Positions 20,213-29,307 of a stretch of DNA of 64,000 nt are shown here, one piece after another. Each line of letters begins with the position of its first letter. The first letter of the stretch is position 1. Origin of the DNA: Pusillimonas sp. T2 (GTDB lineage Bacteria > Pseudomonadota > Gammaproteobacteria > Burkholderiales > Burkholderiaceae_B); contig NZ_NIQA01000004.1 in NCBI RefSeq assembly GCF_002236805.1, positions 62,001 to 126,000 on the forward strand, read 5' to 3'. The notes under the pieces were generated by a model. The model saw only the letters and a program-made list of their open reading frames with translations. It had not been told where the DNA came from and did no database searches. The translations under genes and the position numbers were made by a program.

Positions 20213-20631
20213 ACGGCATTTTCGATTATCCCGTCTACGTAAAGCCACTGGCCATTTTCTTTGATGAAGCGGCTGGTTTCGGTCAGGCGGTGCGCCCGTC
20301 CTGCTTCGCGGTACCTTGCGGTAAAACTTACTTCCGCATGCGTGTCGTCGATCTCGCGAAAGGTGTGAACGGTCAGCCCAAGCCAGCGTGTTCCGTGCGG
20401 GGCATCCGGTGCGTCGAGCACCAGTTCGGTTGGTCGGGTGTCAGAGTGCCAGCTCGCCCTTAGGTAGTCGGCGCGTGCCAGGGTATAGGCGGTATATCGT
20501 GAACGCATCAGGTGTTCGGCGCTTGGCGCAATATGTCCTGCGTCGATGTACTTTGCGCAACATCGGTCGTAAGACGAACCCGTCGGTAGTCCGCCGCATG
20601 GGCAACCCTCGGTCGCTTTTTTTTTCTTCAT
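20209..20631 (-). CDS. ychJ: YchJ family protein (UPF0225)
   Basis: This 140-residue protein has the family layout. The N-terminal SEC-C type metal-binding cysteines appear as CPCGG and DRCC. The core includes SAEHLMRSRYTAYTLARADYL and later EVSFTARYREAGRAHRLTE, as in YchJ proteins, which contain an NTF2-like fold. The role is not known with certainty. The stop overlaps the stop of the SDR gene; the start faces the permease gene about 100 bp away. Confidence 0.88.
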   Translation of the reverse strand: MKKKKATEGCPCGGLPTGSSYDRCCAKYIDAGHIAPSAEHLMRSRYTAYTLARADYLRASWHSDTRPTELVLDAPDAPHGTRWLGLTVHTFREIDDTHAEVSFTARYREAGRAHRLTETSRFIKENGQWLYVDGIIENAV

Positions 20632-20734
20632 GACTTATTCCAGCAATTATTTGTTGCGAACGGGTCTAGCCTGCCCGTAAACTTTCGGCTTTGTGAGAAG
20701 CTCCATTTCATAACTACTTCAAGAAGGCATTTCA

Positions 20735-22051
20735 ATGTCAAACTCATATTTTCCGCGGTGGCGCCAGGTTAACCCCGACGCCTCGGGCGGGGTCGTACAG
20801 CCCGACGAACGCTTGTCGTGGCCTCAGAATGTTGCCATGGGCGCCCAGCACGTGGTTGCTATGTTCGGTTCTACCATTCTTGCGCCGTTACTCATGGGTT
20901 TTGACCCGAACGTCGCTATTTTAATGTCCGGCATCGGCACGCTTATTTTCTTCTTGTTTGTGGGTGGGCGTGTGCCCAGCTATCTGGGCTCTAGCTTTGC
21001 ATTTATTGGGGGTGTGATTGCGGTCACCGGGTATGCCGGCGGCGGTGCCAACGCCAACATCGGTGTAGCGCTGGGGGCTATCATTGTCTGCGGTCTGGTT
21101 TATACCCTTATTGGTCTGGTGGTGTGGTTGCTTAATGCCCGTTCAGCTAATGGTTCCGACTGGATCGATGCCTGGATGCCGCCCGTGGTGACGGGTTCTA
21201 TCGTTGCGGTCATCGGTCTTAATCTGGCGCCTATTGCCGCTAAGGGCGCCATGGGCGGGTCAACCTTCGAAGCCATCATGGCGCTGATCACGGTGCTGTG
21301 TGTTGGTGGCGTTGCAGTTTATACACGCGGCGTCACACAACGGCTGCTGATTCTGGTCGGACTTATCCTGGCCTGCGTTATTTATGCCATTTTGGCTAAT
21401 GGCTTCGGGTTGGGTAAACCCATGGACTTCAGCGGTATTGCCGGCGCGGCTTGGTTTGGCCTGCCGACATTCTCCAGTCCAGTCTTCGAAGTCGGCGCCA
21501 TGAGCGTCATCGTGCCTGTCGCCATAATTCTAGTCGCCGAAAATTTGGGCCACATCAAGGCGGTCAGCGCTATGACGGGCCAAAACCTCGATAAATACCT
21601 GGGCCGTGCGTTTGTGGGCGACGGTGTGGCCACCATGGTGTCGGGCTCGGTGGGCGGTACTGGCGTCACAACCTACGCTGAAAATATCGGGGTTATGACT
21701 GTCACCCGCATTTACTCTTCAATCGTATTTGTGGTGGCTGCGTTTATTGCTATTTTCCTGGGCTTCTCGCCCAAGTTCGGTGCGCTCATTCAACTCATTC
21801 CTGGTCCCGTTCTTGGGGGGATGTCGATTGTTGTATTTGGCTTGATTGCTATTGCCGGCGCCCGCATTTGGGTGGTCAACCAGGTCGATTTCAGCGACAA
21901 CCGTAACCTCATCGTCGCGGCCGTAACATTGGTGTTGGGCGCGGGTAATTTCTCGCTCGAACTTGGCGCCTTCCGTTTGGACGGTATTGGCACGGCTACT
22001 TTTGGTGCAATTATTCTTTACGCACTGCTAAGACAGTCAAAACGCGGCTAA
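20735..22051 (+). CDS. rutG: RutG-type pyrimidine (uracil) permease, NCS2 family
   Basis: This 438-residue, roughly 14-helix membrane protein is an NCS2 nucleobase transporter. Stretches such as PDERLSWPQNVAMGAQH, ILMSGIGTLIFF, GGRVPSYLGSS and SGSVGGTGVTTYAENIGVM match E. coli RutG more closely than UraA as I recall them, although both transport uracil. The substrate Glu in the AENLGH segment and the second NCS2 motif are present. None of the other rut genes lies in the window, so the gene probably serves pyrimidine salvage. It has its own promoter region downstream of ychJ. Confidence 0.88.
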   Translation: MSNSYFPRWRQVNPDASGGVVQPDERLSWPQNVAMGAQHVVAMFGSTILAPLLMGFDPNVAILMSGIGTLIFFLFVGGRVPSYLGSSFAFIGGVIAVTGYAGGGANANIGVALGAIIVCGLVYTLIGLVVWLLNARSANGSDWIDAWMPPVVTGSIVAVIGLNLAPIAAKGAMGGSTFEAIMALITVLCVGGVAVYTRGVTQRLLILVGLILACVIYAILANGFGLGKPMDFSGIAGAAWFGLPTFSSPVFEVGAMSVIVPVAIILVAENLGHIKAVSAMTGQNLDKYLGRAFVGDGVATMVSGSVGGTGVTTYAENIGVMTVTRIYSSIVFVVAAFIAIFLGFSPKFGALIQLIPGPVLGGMSIVVFGLIAIAGARIWVVNQVDFSDNRNLIVAAVTLVLGAGNFSLELGAFRLDGIGTATFGAIILYALLRQSKRG

Positions 22052-22131
22052 CTACCGGCTATTTTTGGTTTTTTAGCAATTTTTGCCCAAGGGCTTGCTT
22101 TTTGGGCCAACTTTGCCGACAATAGGTTCAA

Positions 22132-22159
22132 ATCCCCGGTTGTCACCGACCGGGGATTT
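22132..22159 (+). terminator. Inverted repeat, possible rutG terminator
   Basis: AATCCCCGGT (22132-22141) and ACCGGGGATT (22150-22159) form a perfect 10-bp stem with an 8-nt loop, followed by TCCTTTG. The T-tract is short, so it is a moderate terminator candidate about 80 bp after the rutG stop. Confidence 0.5.
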
Positions 22160-22195
22160 CCTTTGTACCTTGCAGTATTAACGTTTTACCAATCG

Positions 22196-22221
22196 GGCGC
22201 TCCTTTGGGGCGTCTTTTTTA
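22196..22221 (+). terminator. Intrinsic terminator or attenuator in the greA leader
   Basis: CGCTCC (22199-22204) pairs with GGGGCG (22208-22213) across a TTT loop. The stem can be lengthened by G-C and G-T pairs to GGCGCTCC/GGGGCGTC, and it runs into TCTTTTTT. The T-tract ends 20 bp before the greA start codon, so any transcript of greA from upstream must read through it. It could end rutG transcripts or attenuate greA. Confidence 0.65.
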
Positions 22222-22241
22222 CTTTTTATTCAGGAAGCATT

Positions 22242-22718
22242 ATGTCTGCGATCCCGTTGACGGTAAGTGGCGTTGAGCGCTTGCAAAAAGAACTACATCG
22301 ACTGAAAACAGTCGAACGCCCCGAGGTCATTAACGCTATTGCCGAGGCGCGTGCTCAGGGTGATTTGTCTGAAAATGCCGAATACGACGCGGCGCGTGAG
22401 CGTCAGGCGTTTGTAGAAGGCCGTATCCAGGAGCTTGAGGGTACGCTATCGAATGCGCAGGTTATTGATCCGGCTGCACTCGACGCTGAAGGCAAGGCGG
22501 TATTTGGCGCTACCGTAGAAATTGAAGAGTTGGAATCGGGCAAACGTGTGGCCTACCAAATTGTGGGCGACATCGAAGCCGACATCCGTGAAAATCGTAT
22601 TTCAGTATCCAGCCCAGTCGCCCGTGCCCTAATCGGCAAAAGCGAAGGCGATGTTGTTGAGGTACAGGCGCCCGCCGGTGTGCGCGAATACGAAATTCTT
22701 TCTGTCAGCTACGTCTGA
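22242..22718 (+). CDS. greA: Transcription elongation factor GreA
   Basis: This 158-residue protein is full length. The N-terminal antiparallel coiled coil ends in the tip motif [16 protein letters not shown], whose acidic residues stimulate RNA cleavage in backtracked RNA polymerase. The C-terminal FKBP-like domain follows ([33 protein letters not shown]). A good ribosome site, AGGAAG, lies a few bases before the ATG. A terminator-like hairpin stands directly upstream and a second hairpin follows the stop. Confidence 0.97.
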   Translation: MSAIPLTVSGVERLQKELHRLKTVERPEVINAIAEARAQGDLSENAEYDAARERQAFVEGRIQELEGTLSNAQVIDPAALDAEGKAVFGATVEIEELESGKRVAYQIVGDIEADIRENRISVSSPVARALIGKSEGDVVEVQAPAGVREYEILSVSYV

Positions 22719-22750
22719 TTTTTGCGCCGGCTGGCTGGCGCCCCTAATGT

Positions 22751-22786
22751 AAAGCCCGAGCGAGTTTTGCCGGGCTTTTATTTTTA
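22751..22786 (+). terminator. Terminator after greA
   Basis: AAAGCCCG (22751-22758) pairs with CGGGCTTT (22771-22778), followed by TATTTTTA. It ends greA transcription and lies between greA and the convergent yhbY gene. Confidence 0.75.
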
Positions 22787-22839
22787 CCTTGCCACTACAG
22801 AAGCCTGCAACATGAGCTGCAGGCCAGACGCGTAGCGCT

Positions 22840-23454
22840 TTAACGAATTTTTGGCCGAGCAACAGCAGAGCGGCGGGCGCCAGCCTTGAGCGACAAGGCG
22901 CTGCCGCCACGGCGCGGAATACCGTGTGCAGCACCAGCGGCGGGTTTTGCGGCCGTTTTGCGTGCTCCCGATGCCACTGTGCCGGGCGTTGATGCGCGGC
23001 GTACTTTTGGGGCTGCATTTTCGAGGCGTTCGGTTTTACGCGCCGAACGTTCGGCGATGCCTGCCTTACGGGTTTTGGTGACCCCGGCAGCAGCCAGTTT
23101 TTTGGGTGTGTGCGGCTCGGTGGGTTTGCGCACCGCGCGCGTGGCGTTAACGCTTTCTTCTTCGGCCCGACGCTGTTTTGGGTCGGGGCGGAACAAGATA
23201 AGTGTTTTACCCAGGTGGTGCACCGGGGCGCATGACAATTGCTCGCACAATGATTCGAGCGAAGCTTCACGCTCGTCGCGCTCTTGGCCGGCCATTTTGA
23301 CCTTAATGAGCTGGTGCGCGGTAAGATTACGGTCGATCTCTTGAATAACCGATTCCGTCAGGCCACGGTCGCCGACGAGGACGACAGGGCGTAAAGGGTG
23401 GGCGCGGGCGCGAAGTGCGCTGCGTTCTTGCGAAGTAATGTCTAATTTGGGCAT
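22840..23454 (-). CDS. yhbY: YhbY-type RNA-binding protein with a long basic C-terminal extension
   Basis: The first 95 or so residues are a CRM (YhbY) domain, with [30 protein letters not shown] and LIKVKM; such proteins associate with pre-50S ribosomal particles. The protein goes on for about 105 more residues rich in Arg, Lys and Ala, ending SAVARPKIR, so at 204 residues it is about twice the usual length. The tail resembles the disordered basic tails of ribosome- or DNA-binding proteins. The start MPKLDIT at 23454 is chosen because upstream codons would extend into the divergent rlmE gene. It is usually found next to rlmE and ftsH. Confidence 0.88.
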   Translation of the reverse strand: MPKLDITSQERSALRARAHPLRPVVLVGDRGLTESVIQEIDRNLTAHQLIKVKMAGQERDEREASLESLCEQLSCAPVHHLGKTLILFRPDPKQRRAEEESVNATRAVRKPTEPHTPKKLAAAGVTKTRKAGIAERSARKTERLENAAPKVRRASTPGTVASGARKTAAKPAAGAAHGIPRRGGSALSLKAGARRSAVARPKIR

Positions 23455-23471
23455 ATTTGAATTGTACGGGA

Positions 23472-24107
23472 ATGGCCAAGAAAAAATTCTCAAAAGAGTG
23501 GGTTCAGCAACACATTAATGACCCCTATGTGAAAATGGCGCAACAAAAAGGCTATCGAGCCCGCGCTGCGTTCAAACTTATCGAAATTCTCGACACAGAA
23601 AAGCTCATGCACAAGGGCGATATCGTTGTCGACCTTGGGGCGGCACCGGGCAGCTGGTCGCAGGTGGCTCGCGAACGCCTGGTAGGCACCGGTGGTGTTA
23701 TCGACGGGCGGGTCATAGCGCTTGACCTGCTTCCCATGGAGCCTATTGCCGGGGTCGAGTTTTTGCAAGGCGATTTTCGCGAAGACACGGTTTTGCATCA
23801 ACTTGAAACCATGCTTGAAGGCAAGCAGGTGAATCTTGTAATTTCAGATATGGCCCCCAACTTATCAGGGGTAGGGTCTGCTGATTCAGCTCGTATTCAG
23901 CATGTTTGCGATTTGGCGTTAGAATTTGCTGTGAATCATCTCAAGCCCGATGGCGCGCTGATTGTCAAAGCGTTTCATGGCAGTGGTTTTTCGCAAATCG
24001 TCGAGTCGTTCAAAAGACATTTTGTCCGGGTTGTCGAGCGCAAGCCCAAGGCATCGCGGGGCAAGTCGTCCGAAACTTTTCTGGTCGGCCAGCGTCTCAA
24101 GTCTTGA
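23472..24107 (+). CDS. rlmE: 23S rRNA 2'-O-ribose methyltransferase (U2552)
   Basis: This 211-residue protein is RlmE (RrmJ/FtsJ), which methylates the ribose of U2552 in the 50S A-loop. The SAM motif is [15 protein letters not shown], and the catalytic K-D-K-E set can be seen in [29 protein letters not shown] and the late Glu of SSETFLVG. The start [10 protein letters not shown] at 23472 matches the family. Only 17 bp separate it from the yhbY start on the other strand. It is followed by ftsH, as in most proteobacteria. Confidence 0.95.
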   Translation: MAKKKFSKEWVQQHINDPYVKMAQQKGYRARAAFKLIEILDTEKLMHKGDIVVDLGAAPGSWSQVARERLVGTGGVIDGRVIALDLLPMEPIAGVEFLQGDFREDTVLHQLETMLEGKQVNLVISDMAPNLSGVGSADSARIQHVCDLALEFAVNHLKPDGALIVKAFHGSGFSQIVESFKRHFVRVVERKPKASRGKSSETFLVGQRLKS

Positions 24108-24194
24108 GCCACACTTTATTATTAACGGGTTAGAATGACCTGTTAACCGTATTATCGGGGCCGCCTTATATGTTCCCCGCAAGCCGCAGTTTCT

Positions 24195-24200
24195 AGGAGG
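24195..24200 (+). promoter_or_regulatory. Ribosome binding site that fixes the ftsH TTG start
   Basis: AGGAGG ends 6 bp before TTG at 24207. The earlier in-frame TTG at 24201 directly abuts it and so cannot be the start. Confidence 0.75.
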
Positions 24201-24206
24201 TTGGCT

Positions 24207-26132
24207 TTGAACAACTCGTTTTCCAAAGTAGCGATCTGGATGGTGATTGCGCTGGTGTTGTTTACTGTTTTTAAACAGTTCGACGGCCGGCCTGCCACCA
24301 GCGATTCCGTGACCTACACTCAGTTCATGGATGAAGCGCGCGCGGGGCGCATTTCCAAAGTCGACATCCAGGGCGACACCATTTTCGTTACGCCCGATTC
24401 CGGCCGACCCTATAGCCTGACGTCTCCTGGCGACCTCTGGATGGTTCCAGAACTGGTCAAGGCTGGCGTACAGGTGTCTGGCAAAGCTCGCGAAGAGCCC
24501 TCGTTCTTGACCAGTGTGTTCATTTCCTGGTTCCCCATGCTGTTGCTTATCGGGGTCTGGGTCTTCTTCATGCGTCAAATGCAAGGCGGCGGCAAGGGCG
24601 GGGCTTTCAGTTTTGGTAAGTCGCGTGCTCGCATGCTCGACGAAAACACCAATAACATCACGTTTGCAGATGTCGCCGGGTGCGACGAGGCCAAAGAAGA
24701 CGTCAAAGAATTGGTCGACTTCCTGCGTGACCCCACAAAGTTTCAGCGCCTGGGTGGTCGTATTCCCCGTGGCGTGTTGCTGGTAGGCAACCCCGGTACA
24801 GGTAAAACCTTGCTTGCCAAGGCTATTGCTGGCGAAGCCAAAGTACCGTTCTTCAGTATTTCTGGCTCCGACTTCGTCGAAATGTTTGTTGGGGTGGGCG
24901 CTGCCCGCGTCCGCGACATGTTCGAAAACGCCAAAAAGCAGGCACCTTGCATTATCTTCATCGACGAAATCGATGCAGTCGGCCGTCAACGCGGTGCAGG
25001 CCTGGGTGGCGGCAACGACGAGCGCGAGCAAACCCTGAACCAGTTGCTGGTTGAAATGGACGGCTTCGAAACAGGCCAGGGCGTCATCGTTATTGCGGCG
25101 ACTAACCGCCCCGACGTCCTCGACCCCGCCTTGCTGCGTCCCGGCCGTTTCGACCGCCAGGTGGTCGTGGGCTTGCCTGATATTCGTGGTCGCGAGCAAA
25201 TTCTTAAAGTGCATATGCGCAAAGTACCGTTGGCGTCCAATGTAGATGCTATGGTCCTGGCGCGCGGTACGCCCGGGTTTTCGGGTGCCGACCTGGCCAA
25301 TCTGGTCAACGAGGCTGCCTTGTTCGCTGCGCGCCGTAGTGGCCGCACTGTCGATATGCAAGACTTCGAGAAAGCCAAAGACAAAATTATCATGGGTGCC
25401 GAGCGCCGTGGTTTGGTCATGCCCGAAGAAGAGCGTCGCAATACGGCTTATCACGAATCCGGTCACGCACTGGTGGCGCGCTGCTTGCCTAAAACTGATC
25501 CTGTCCACAAGGTCACCATCATTCCGCGTGGCCGTGCCCTGGGCGTTACCATGCAGTTGCCCGAAAGCGATCGCTACAGTATGGACAAAGAGCGTTTGCT
25601 CAATATGATCGCGGTTCTGTTTGGCGGTCGTATCGCTGAAGAGGTCTTCATGAATCAAATGACGACCGGCGCGTCCAACGACTTCGAGCGTGCCACGGCC
25701 ATCGCCCGCGACATCGTTACCCGTTACGGCATGACCGATACGCTCGGGCCTATGGTGTACGCCGAGAACGAGGGTGAGGTGTTCCTGGGCCGCAGCGTGA
25801 CCAAAACCACGCATATGTCCGAGTCCACCATGCAAAAGGTCGACCAGGAAATCCGTGCCATCATCGACCAGCAGTACACGGTTGCCCGCAACCTCATCGA
25901 AAGCAATCGCGACAAAATGGAAGCGATGGCCAAGGCGCTGCTCGACTGGGAAACCATCGACGCTGACCAGATCAACGACATCATGGAAGGTCGTCCTCCC
26001 CGTCCTCCCAAAGACCTCGATGATCTGTCTTCTTCGGGTGGTGCATCAAGCGGTGGCACACCCTCCGAAGGCGTCTCGTCATCCGACGGAAAAGACAAGG
26101 GCGCTGCCGATACCGCTGCAACGCCTGTGTAA
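24207..26132 (+). CDS. ftsH: ATP-dependent zinc metalloprotease FtsH
   Basis: This 641-residue membrane AAA protease degrades misfolded membrane proteins and regulators such as LpxC in relatives. Two N-terminal membrane segments ([15 protein letters not shown] and [17 protein letters not shown]) flank a periplasmic domain. The AAA module has Walker A GNPGTGKT, Walker [10 protein letters not shown], and the second region of homology [20 protein letters not shown]. The zinc site is HESGH, with a downstream Asp in the NDFERAT helix. A flexible Ser/Gly/Pro tail ends the protein. Translation starts at TTG (MNNSFSKV, the usual Bordetella-type N-terminus). It is followed closely by folP and glmM. 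Confidence 0.97.
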   Translation: MNNSFSKVAIWMVIALVLFTVFKQFDGRPATSDSVTYTQFMDEARAGRISKVDIQGDTIFVTPDSGRPYSLTSPGDLWMVPELVKAGVQVSGKAREEPSFLTSVFISWFPMLLLIGVWVFFMRQMQGGGKGGAFSFGKSRARMLDENTNNITFADVAGCDEAKEDVKELVDFLRDPTKFQRLGGRIPRGVLLVGNPGTGKTLLAKAIAGEAKVPFFSISGSDFVEMFVGVGAARVRDMFENAKKQAPCIIFIDEIDAVGRQRGAGLGGGNDEREQTLNQLLVEMDGFETGQGVIVIAATNRPDVLDPALLRPGRFDRQVVVGLPDIRGREQILKVHMRKVPLASNVDAMVLARGTPGFSGADLANLVNEAALFAARRSGRTVDMQDFEKAKDKIIMGAERRGLVMPEEERRNTAYHESGHALVARCLPKTDPVHKVTIIPRGRALGVTMQLPESDRYSMDKERLLNMIAVLFGGRIAEEVFMNQMTTGASNDFERATAIARDIVTRYGMTDTLGPMVYAENEGEVFLGRSVTKTTHMSESTMQKVDQEIRAIIDQQYTVARNLIESNRDKMEAMAKALLDWETIDADQINDIMEGRPPRPPKDLDDLSSSGGASSGGTPSEGVSSSDGKDKGAADTAATPV

Positions 26133-26159
26133 TTCACTTTATCGCCGCGTGCTCCCTAC

Positions 26160-26999
26160 ATGACGCAACGTCTCCAATGCGGGCGCTTCGAACTGACCTT
26201 CGAGCGCCCGCTTGTCATGGGTATCCTTAACGTTACCCCCGACTCCTTTTCCGATGGCGCCCTGCATTTTGCAACCGAAGATGCCATTGCTCACGCGCGT
26301 CAGCTCATTGCCGACGGCGCGGACATTATCGATATTGGTGCCGAGTCTACCCGGCCGGGCGCACAACCTGTTGAAGCCGACGAAGAGTTGTCGCGCCTGT
26401 TACCTGTCATCGAGGCGTTACGGCCGCTGGGCGTGCCCCTTTCCGTCGACACGTTCAAGCCCGATGTCATGCGCTGCGTCATCGATGCGGGCGCCGACAT
26501 GATCAACGATATATTTGGCTTTCGGCAGCCTGGTGCGATTCAGGCGGTCGCGGGGTCGCAGTGCGGGTTGTGTGTCATGCATATGCAGGGTGAGCCCCGC
26601 ACGATGCAGCAAGCCCCCAGTTATATCGACGTCGTTGCCGAGGTACGTGCGTTTTTGAACGAGCGGGTGCAGGCCCTGCGGGCCGGTGGTGTGGCCGCTT
26701 CTCGAATTTTGCTCGACCCAGGTTTCGGTTTTGGTAAAACAGCAGCTCAAAATTACCAGTTGCTTAAGCAACTTCACGATTTACAATTCGACGATTATCC
26801 TTGGTTGGTGGCGCTGTCCCGCAAGTCCATGATTGGTCATGTGACCGGGCGTCCGGCGCACGAGCGTCTGGGCGGCAGTGTGGCAGGTGCCCTTGCCGGG
26901 GTAATGCGGGGTGCAGCCATGGTGCGTGTTCACGACGTTGCGCCCACCCTCGATGCCATCAAGGTCTGGCAAACAATAGAAAATGGAATAGAAGAATGA
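26160..26999 (+). CDS. folP: Dihydropteroate synthase
   Basis: This 279-residue TIM-barrel enzyme joins p-aminobenzoate to the pterin pyrophosphate in folate synthesis and is the sulfonamide target. Signatures include [26 protein letters not shown], a SVDTFKPDV strand, INDIFG, and the late [11 protein letters not shown] and SRKSMIG. It lies 27 bp after ftsH and overlaps the glmM start (ATGA), the usual ftsH-folP-glmM operon. Confidence 0.97.
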   Translation: MTQRLQCGRFELTFERPLVMGILNVTPDSFSDGALHFATEDAIAHARQLIADGADIIDIGAESTRPGAQPVEADEELSRLLPVIEALRPLGVPLSVDTFKPDVMRCVIDAGADMINDIFGFRQPGAIQAVAGSQCGLCVMHMQGEPRTMQQAPSYIDVVAEVRAFLNERVQALRAGGVAASRILLDPGFGFGKTAAQNYQLLKQLHDLQFDDYPWLVALSRKSMIGHVTGRPAHERLGGSVAGALAGVMRGAAMVRVHDVAPTLDAIKVWQTIENGIEE

Positions 27000-28345
27000 G
27001 TCAGCGCAAGTATTTTGGCACAGACGGGATACGCGGGGTTGTTGGTGGTGCCACCATCAACCCCGAGTTTGCCTTGCGATTAGGTTATGCAGCGGGTCAG
27101 GTGTTGGCCAGGCATCACACGCACGGGCGCGGCCGGCCTACGGTGGTTATTGGCAAAGACACGCGTATTTCAGGCTATATGCTCGAGTCGGCACTCGAAG
27201 CCGGGCTCTCGGGGGCCGGTGTCGACGTCTTGTTGGCCGGGCCAGTGCCTACGCCGGCTGTGGCTTACCTTACGCGGGCCCTGCGTCTGACGGCGGGTAT
27301 TGTCATCAGTGCGTCGCACAACCCTTATCAAGACAATGGCATCAAGTTTTTCTCGGCACAGGGCATGAAGTTGCCTGACGATATCGAGTCTGAAATCGAA
27401 TCGGCAATCGATGCGCCGCTTGGGTGTGTGTCATCCGAGGCCCTGGGCCGTGCCCGTCGCATCGACGACGCTGCAGGGCGGTATATCGAGTTTTGCAAAA
27501 GCACCTTTCCCAACGAGCTCGACCTTTCGGGCATGAAAATCGTGGTCGATGCGGCGCACGGTGCGGCGTATCACATCGCTCCCCATGTGTTCCGCGAACT
27601 GGGTGCTGAGGTCATTGCCATTGGCTGTCAGCCCGATGGTTTCAATATCAACGAGGGTGTTGGCGCATTGCACCCCGAAAATCTGGCGCAGACGGTTCGC
27701 GAGCACGGCGCTGATCTGGGTATCGCACTAGACGGCGATGCCGATCGACTGCAGATGGTTGACCGCGAAGGCCGCGTTTACAACGGCGACGAACTGCTTT
27801 ACGTGATTGTGGCCGGGCGTCACAAGGCGCATGCGGTCGAGGGCGTCGTCGGCACGCTGATGACCAATTTTGGTTTCGAAAAGCGTATGGCCGATATGGG
27901 TATTGGCTTTGCCCGTGCCAATGTGGGCGATCGCTATGTGCTTGAGCTCATGAAGCAGAAGGGCTGGTTGTATGGCGGCGAAAGTTCGGGGCATTTGTTG
28001 TGTCTCGATTGCCACACGACAGGCGATGGCATTATTGCCGCGCTGCAAGTGCTGACCGCTTTGCGCCGTTCAGGGCAGACGCTCCCGCAACTGGTTGCCG
28101 ACCTGAAAATGTACCCACAAAAAATGGTGAATGTGGCGCTAACGCCCGGTTTGCAATGGCAAACTCATCAAGGTTTGCAACACGCACGCGAAGCCGTCGA
28201 GGCGCGTTTGGGCAATCGTGGGCGGGTTTTAATCCGTGCTTCGGGTACCGAACCTAAGCTACGCTTGATGGTCGAGGCTGAAGAGGCTGACTTGGCTGAG
28301 CAATGTGTGCGAGAATTGGTTGCAGTTAATTTAACAAAGCAGTAA
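26996..28345 (+). CDS. glmM: Phosphoglucosamine mutase
   Basis: This 449-residue enzyme converts glucosamine-6-phosphate to glucosamine-1-phosphate for peptidoglycan and LPS. The N-terminus [17 protein letters not shown] is diagnostic. The catalytic phosphoserine lies in [12 protein letters not shown], the metal loop is [11 protein letters not shown], and the sugar loop GESSGH and phosphate-binding [10 protein letters not shown] are present. The ATG overlaps the folP stop. An upstream extension in the same frame lies within folP and is not real. Confidence 0.97.
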   Translation: MSQRKYFGTDGIRGVVGGATINPEFALRLGYAAGQVLARHHTHGRGRPTVVIGKDTRISGYMLESALEAGLSGAGVDVLLAGPVPTPAVAYLTRALRLTAGIVISASHNPYQDNGIKFFSAQGMKLPDDIESEIESAIDAPLGCVSSEALGRARRIDDAAGRYIEFCKSTFPNELDLSGMKIVVDAAHGAAYHIAPHVFRELGAEVIAIGCQPDGFNINEGVGALHPENLAQTVREHGADLGIALDGDADRLQMVDREGRVYNGDELLYVIVAGRHKAHAVEGVVGTLMTNFGFEKRMADMGIGFARANVGDRYVLELMKQKGWLYGGESSGHLLCLDCHTTGDGIIAALQVLTALRRSGQTLPQLVADLKMYPQKMVNVALTPGLQWQTHQGLQHAREAVEARLGNRGRVLIRASGTEPKLRLMVEAEEADLAEQCVRELVAVNLTKQ

Positions 28346-28404
28346 CGTAATTGGCGAATACTTGAAACATTACCCGGTCATAATCGCTGCATGTTTGTGG
28401 AGTA

Positions 28405-29190
28405 ATGTCTATGCTCGAGCTTGTGCGTGTTAACGCAAACGTCGATACCACTGCTGTATGGTCAGCTCCGGCTGAAAGCCTTGTCATGGGTTTGGCGCGT
28501 ACCAACGAAGAACTCGAGGCCATCCAGCGCCTGAGGTTTAACGTGTTCACCGAAGAAATGAACGCGGTTTTCCCCGACGCTGTCGATGGTCTTGACGCCG
28601 ATCGCTATGATCCATGGTGTGAACATGTCATGGTCAAAGAGGCTAATTCCGGTCGCGTGGTTGGGACCTACAGATTTTTGTCGCCCGCCAACGTGGCTAA
28701 AGCTGGTGGGTATTACTCTGAGTCCGAGTTCGATATCAGCGCTTTGCAAGGGCTGCGCTCGAACATGGCCGAAGTCGGTCGTTCGTGTATTCATGCCGAT
28801 TACCGGAACGGCTCGGTCATTATGTTGCTCTGGTCTGGTATTGCCACCCTGGTCAAGCAGCATGGCCTTCGGTACGTGCTGGGGTGTGCCAGTGTTAGTC
28901 TGCGCGACGACGGCGTTACGGCTGCCGAAGTCTGGCGTTCGGCTAAAAAAGAACTCGATGCAGCGCCCGAGATGCCGCGAGTCATTCCCCGTCATCGCTA
29001 CCCGGTTGAGCGTCTCAACAGCGAGCTTCCTGCCCGCGTGCCTCCGCTTATCAAGGGGTATTTGAAACTGGGCGCCACGATTTGCGGCGAACCTGCCTGG
29101 GACCCCGACTTCAACACAGCCGACTTCCCTGTGTTGCTCGATATGACCCGCATGGACGATCGCTACCGTAAGCATTTTGGTCTGGCTTAG
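28405..29190 (+). CDS. olsB: OlsB-like GNAT acyltransferase
   Basis: This 261-residue protein belongs to the GNAT branch that includes OlsB, which makes lyso-ornithine lipid from ornithine and 3-hydroxyacyl-ACP. Matching stretches are RLRFNVFTEEMNAVFPD, VVGTYRFLSPANVAK, the YSESEFDIS strand, VGRSCIHADYRNGSVI and YVLGCASVSL. The start may be 28405 or 28411; the second has better spacing from GGAG at 28399. No olsA acyltransferase is adjacent, so ornithine-lipid synthesis is inferred, not shown. Its place beside ppx, ppk and pst fits a lipid that in other bacteria rises under phosphate limitation. Confidence 0.72.
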   Translation: MSMLELVRVNANVDTTAVWSAPAESLVMGLARTNEELEAIQRLRFNVFTEEMNAVFPDAVDGLDADRYDPWCEHVMVKEANSGRVVGTYRFLSPANVAKAGGYYSESEFDISALQGLRSNMAEVGRSCIHADYRNGSVIMLLWSGIATLVKQHGLRYVLGCASVSLRDDGVTAAEVWRSAKKELDAAPEMPRVIPRHRYPVERLNSELPARVPPLIKGYLKLGATICGEPAWDPDFNTADFPVLLDMTRMDDRYRKHFGLA

Positions 29191-29226
29191 TCGCTAACCG
29201 ATTACTGCAGACATCGTCGTTAACAA

Positions 29227-29263
29227 TGCAAAAAGCCTGTCGGCATACCGGCAGGCTTTTTGC
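29227..29263. terminator. Bidirectional terminator between olsB and ppx
   Basis: The near-perfect palindrome TGCAAAAAGCCTG / CAGGCTTTTTGCA encloses a short stem-loop (CGG CATA CCG). T-tracts occur on both strands, so it can end olsB on the plus strand and ppx on the minus strand. Confidence 0.88.
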
Positions 29264-29307
29264 ATTGGCTGGCGCTGCTTTACGCTGCGCTTATTTTTGG
29301 GTGGCGT

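Noticed and set aside
23919-25835. Very long open frame opposite rlmE and ftsH
   Set aside because: It mirrors the codon bias of ftsH, has no ribosome site, and no recognisable protein family; FtsH is certain on the other strand.
28376-28397. Pho-box-like CGGTCATAATC upstream of olsB
   Set aside because: Only the first 11-bp unit matches; the second (GCTGCATGTTT) is poor, and the -10 would fall on the start codon.
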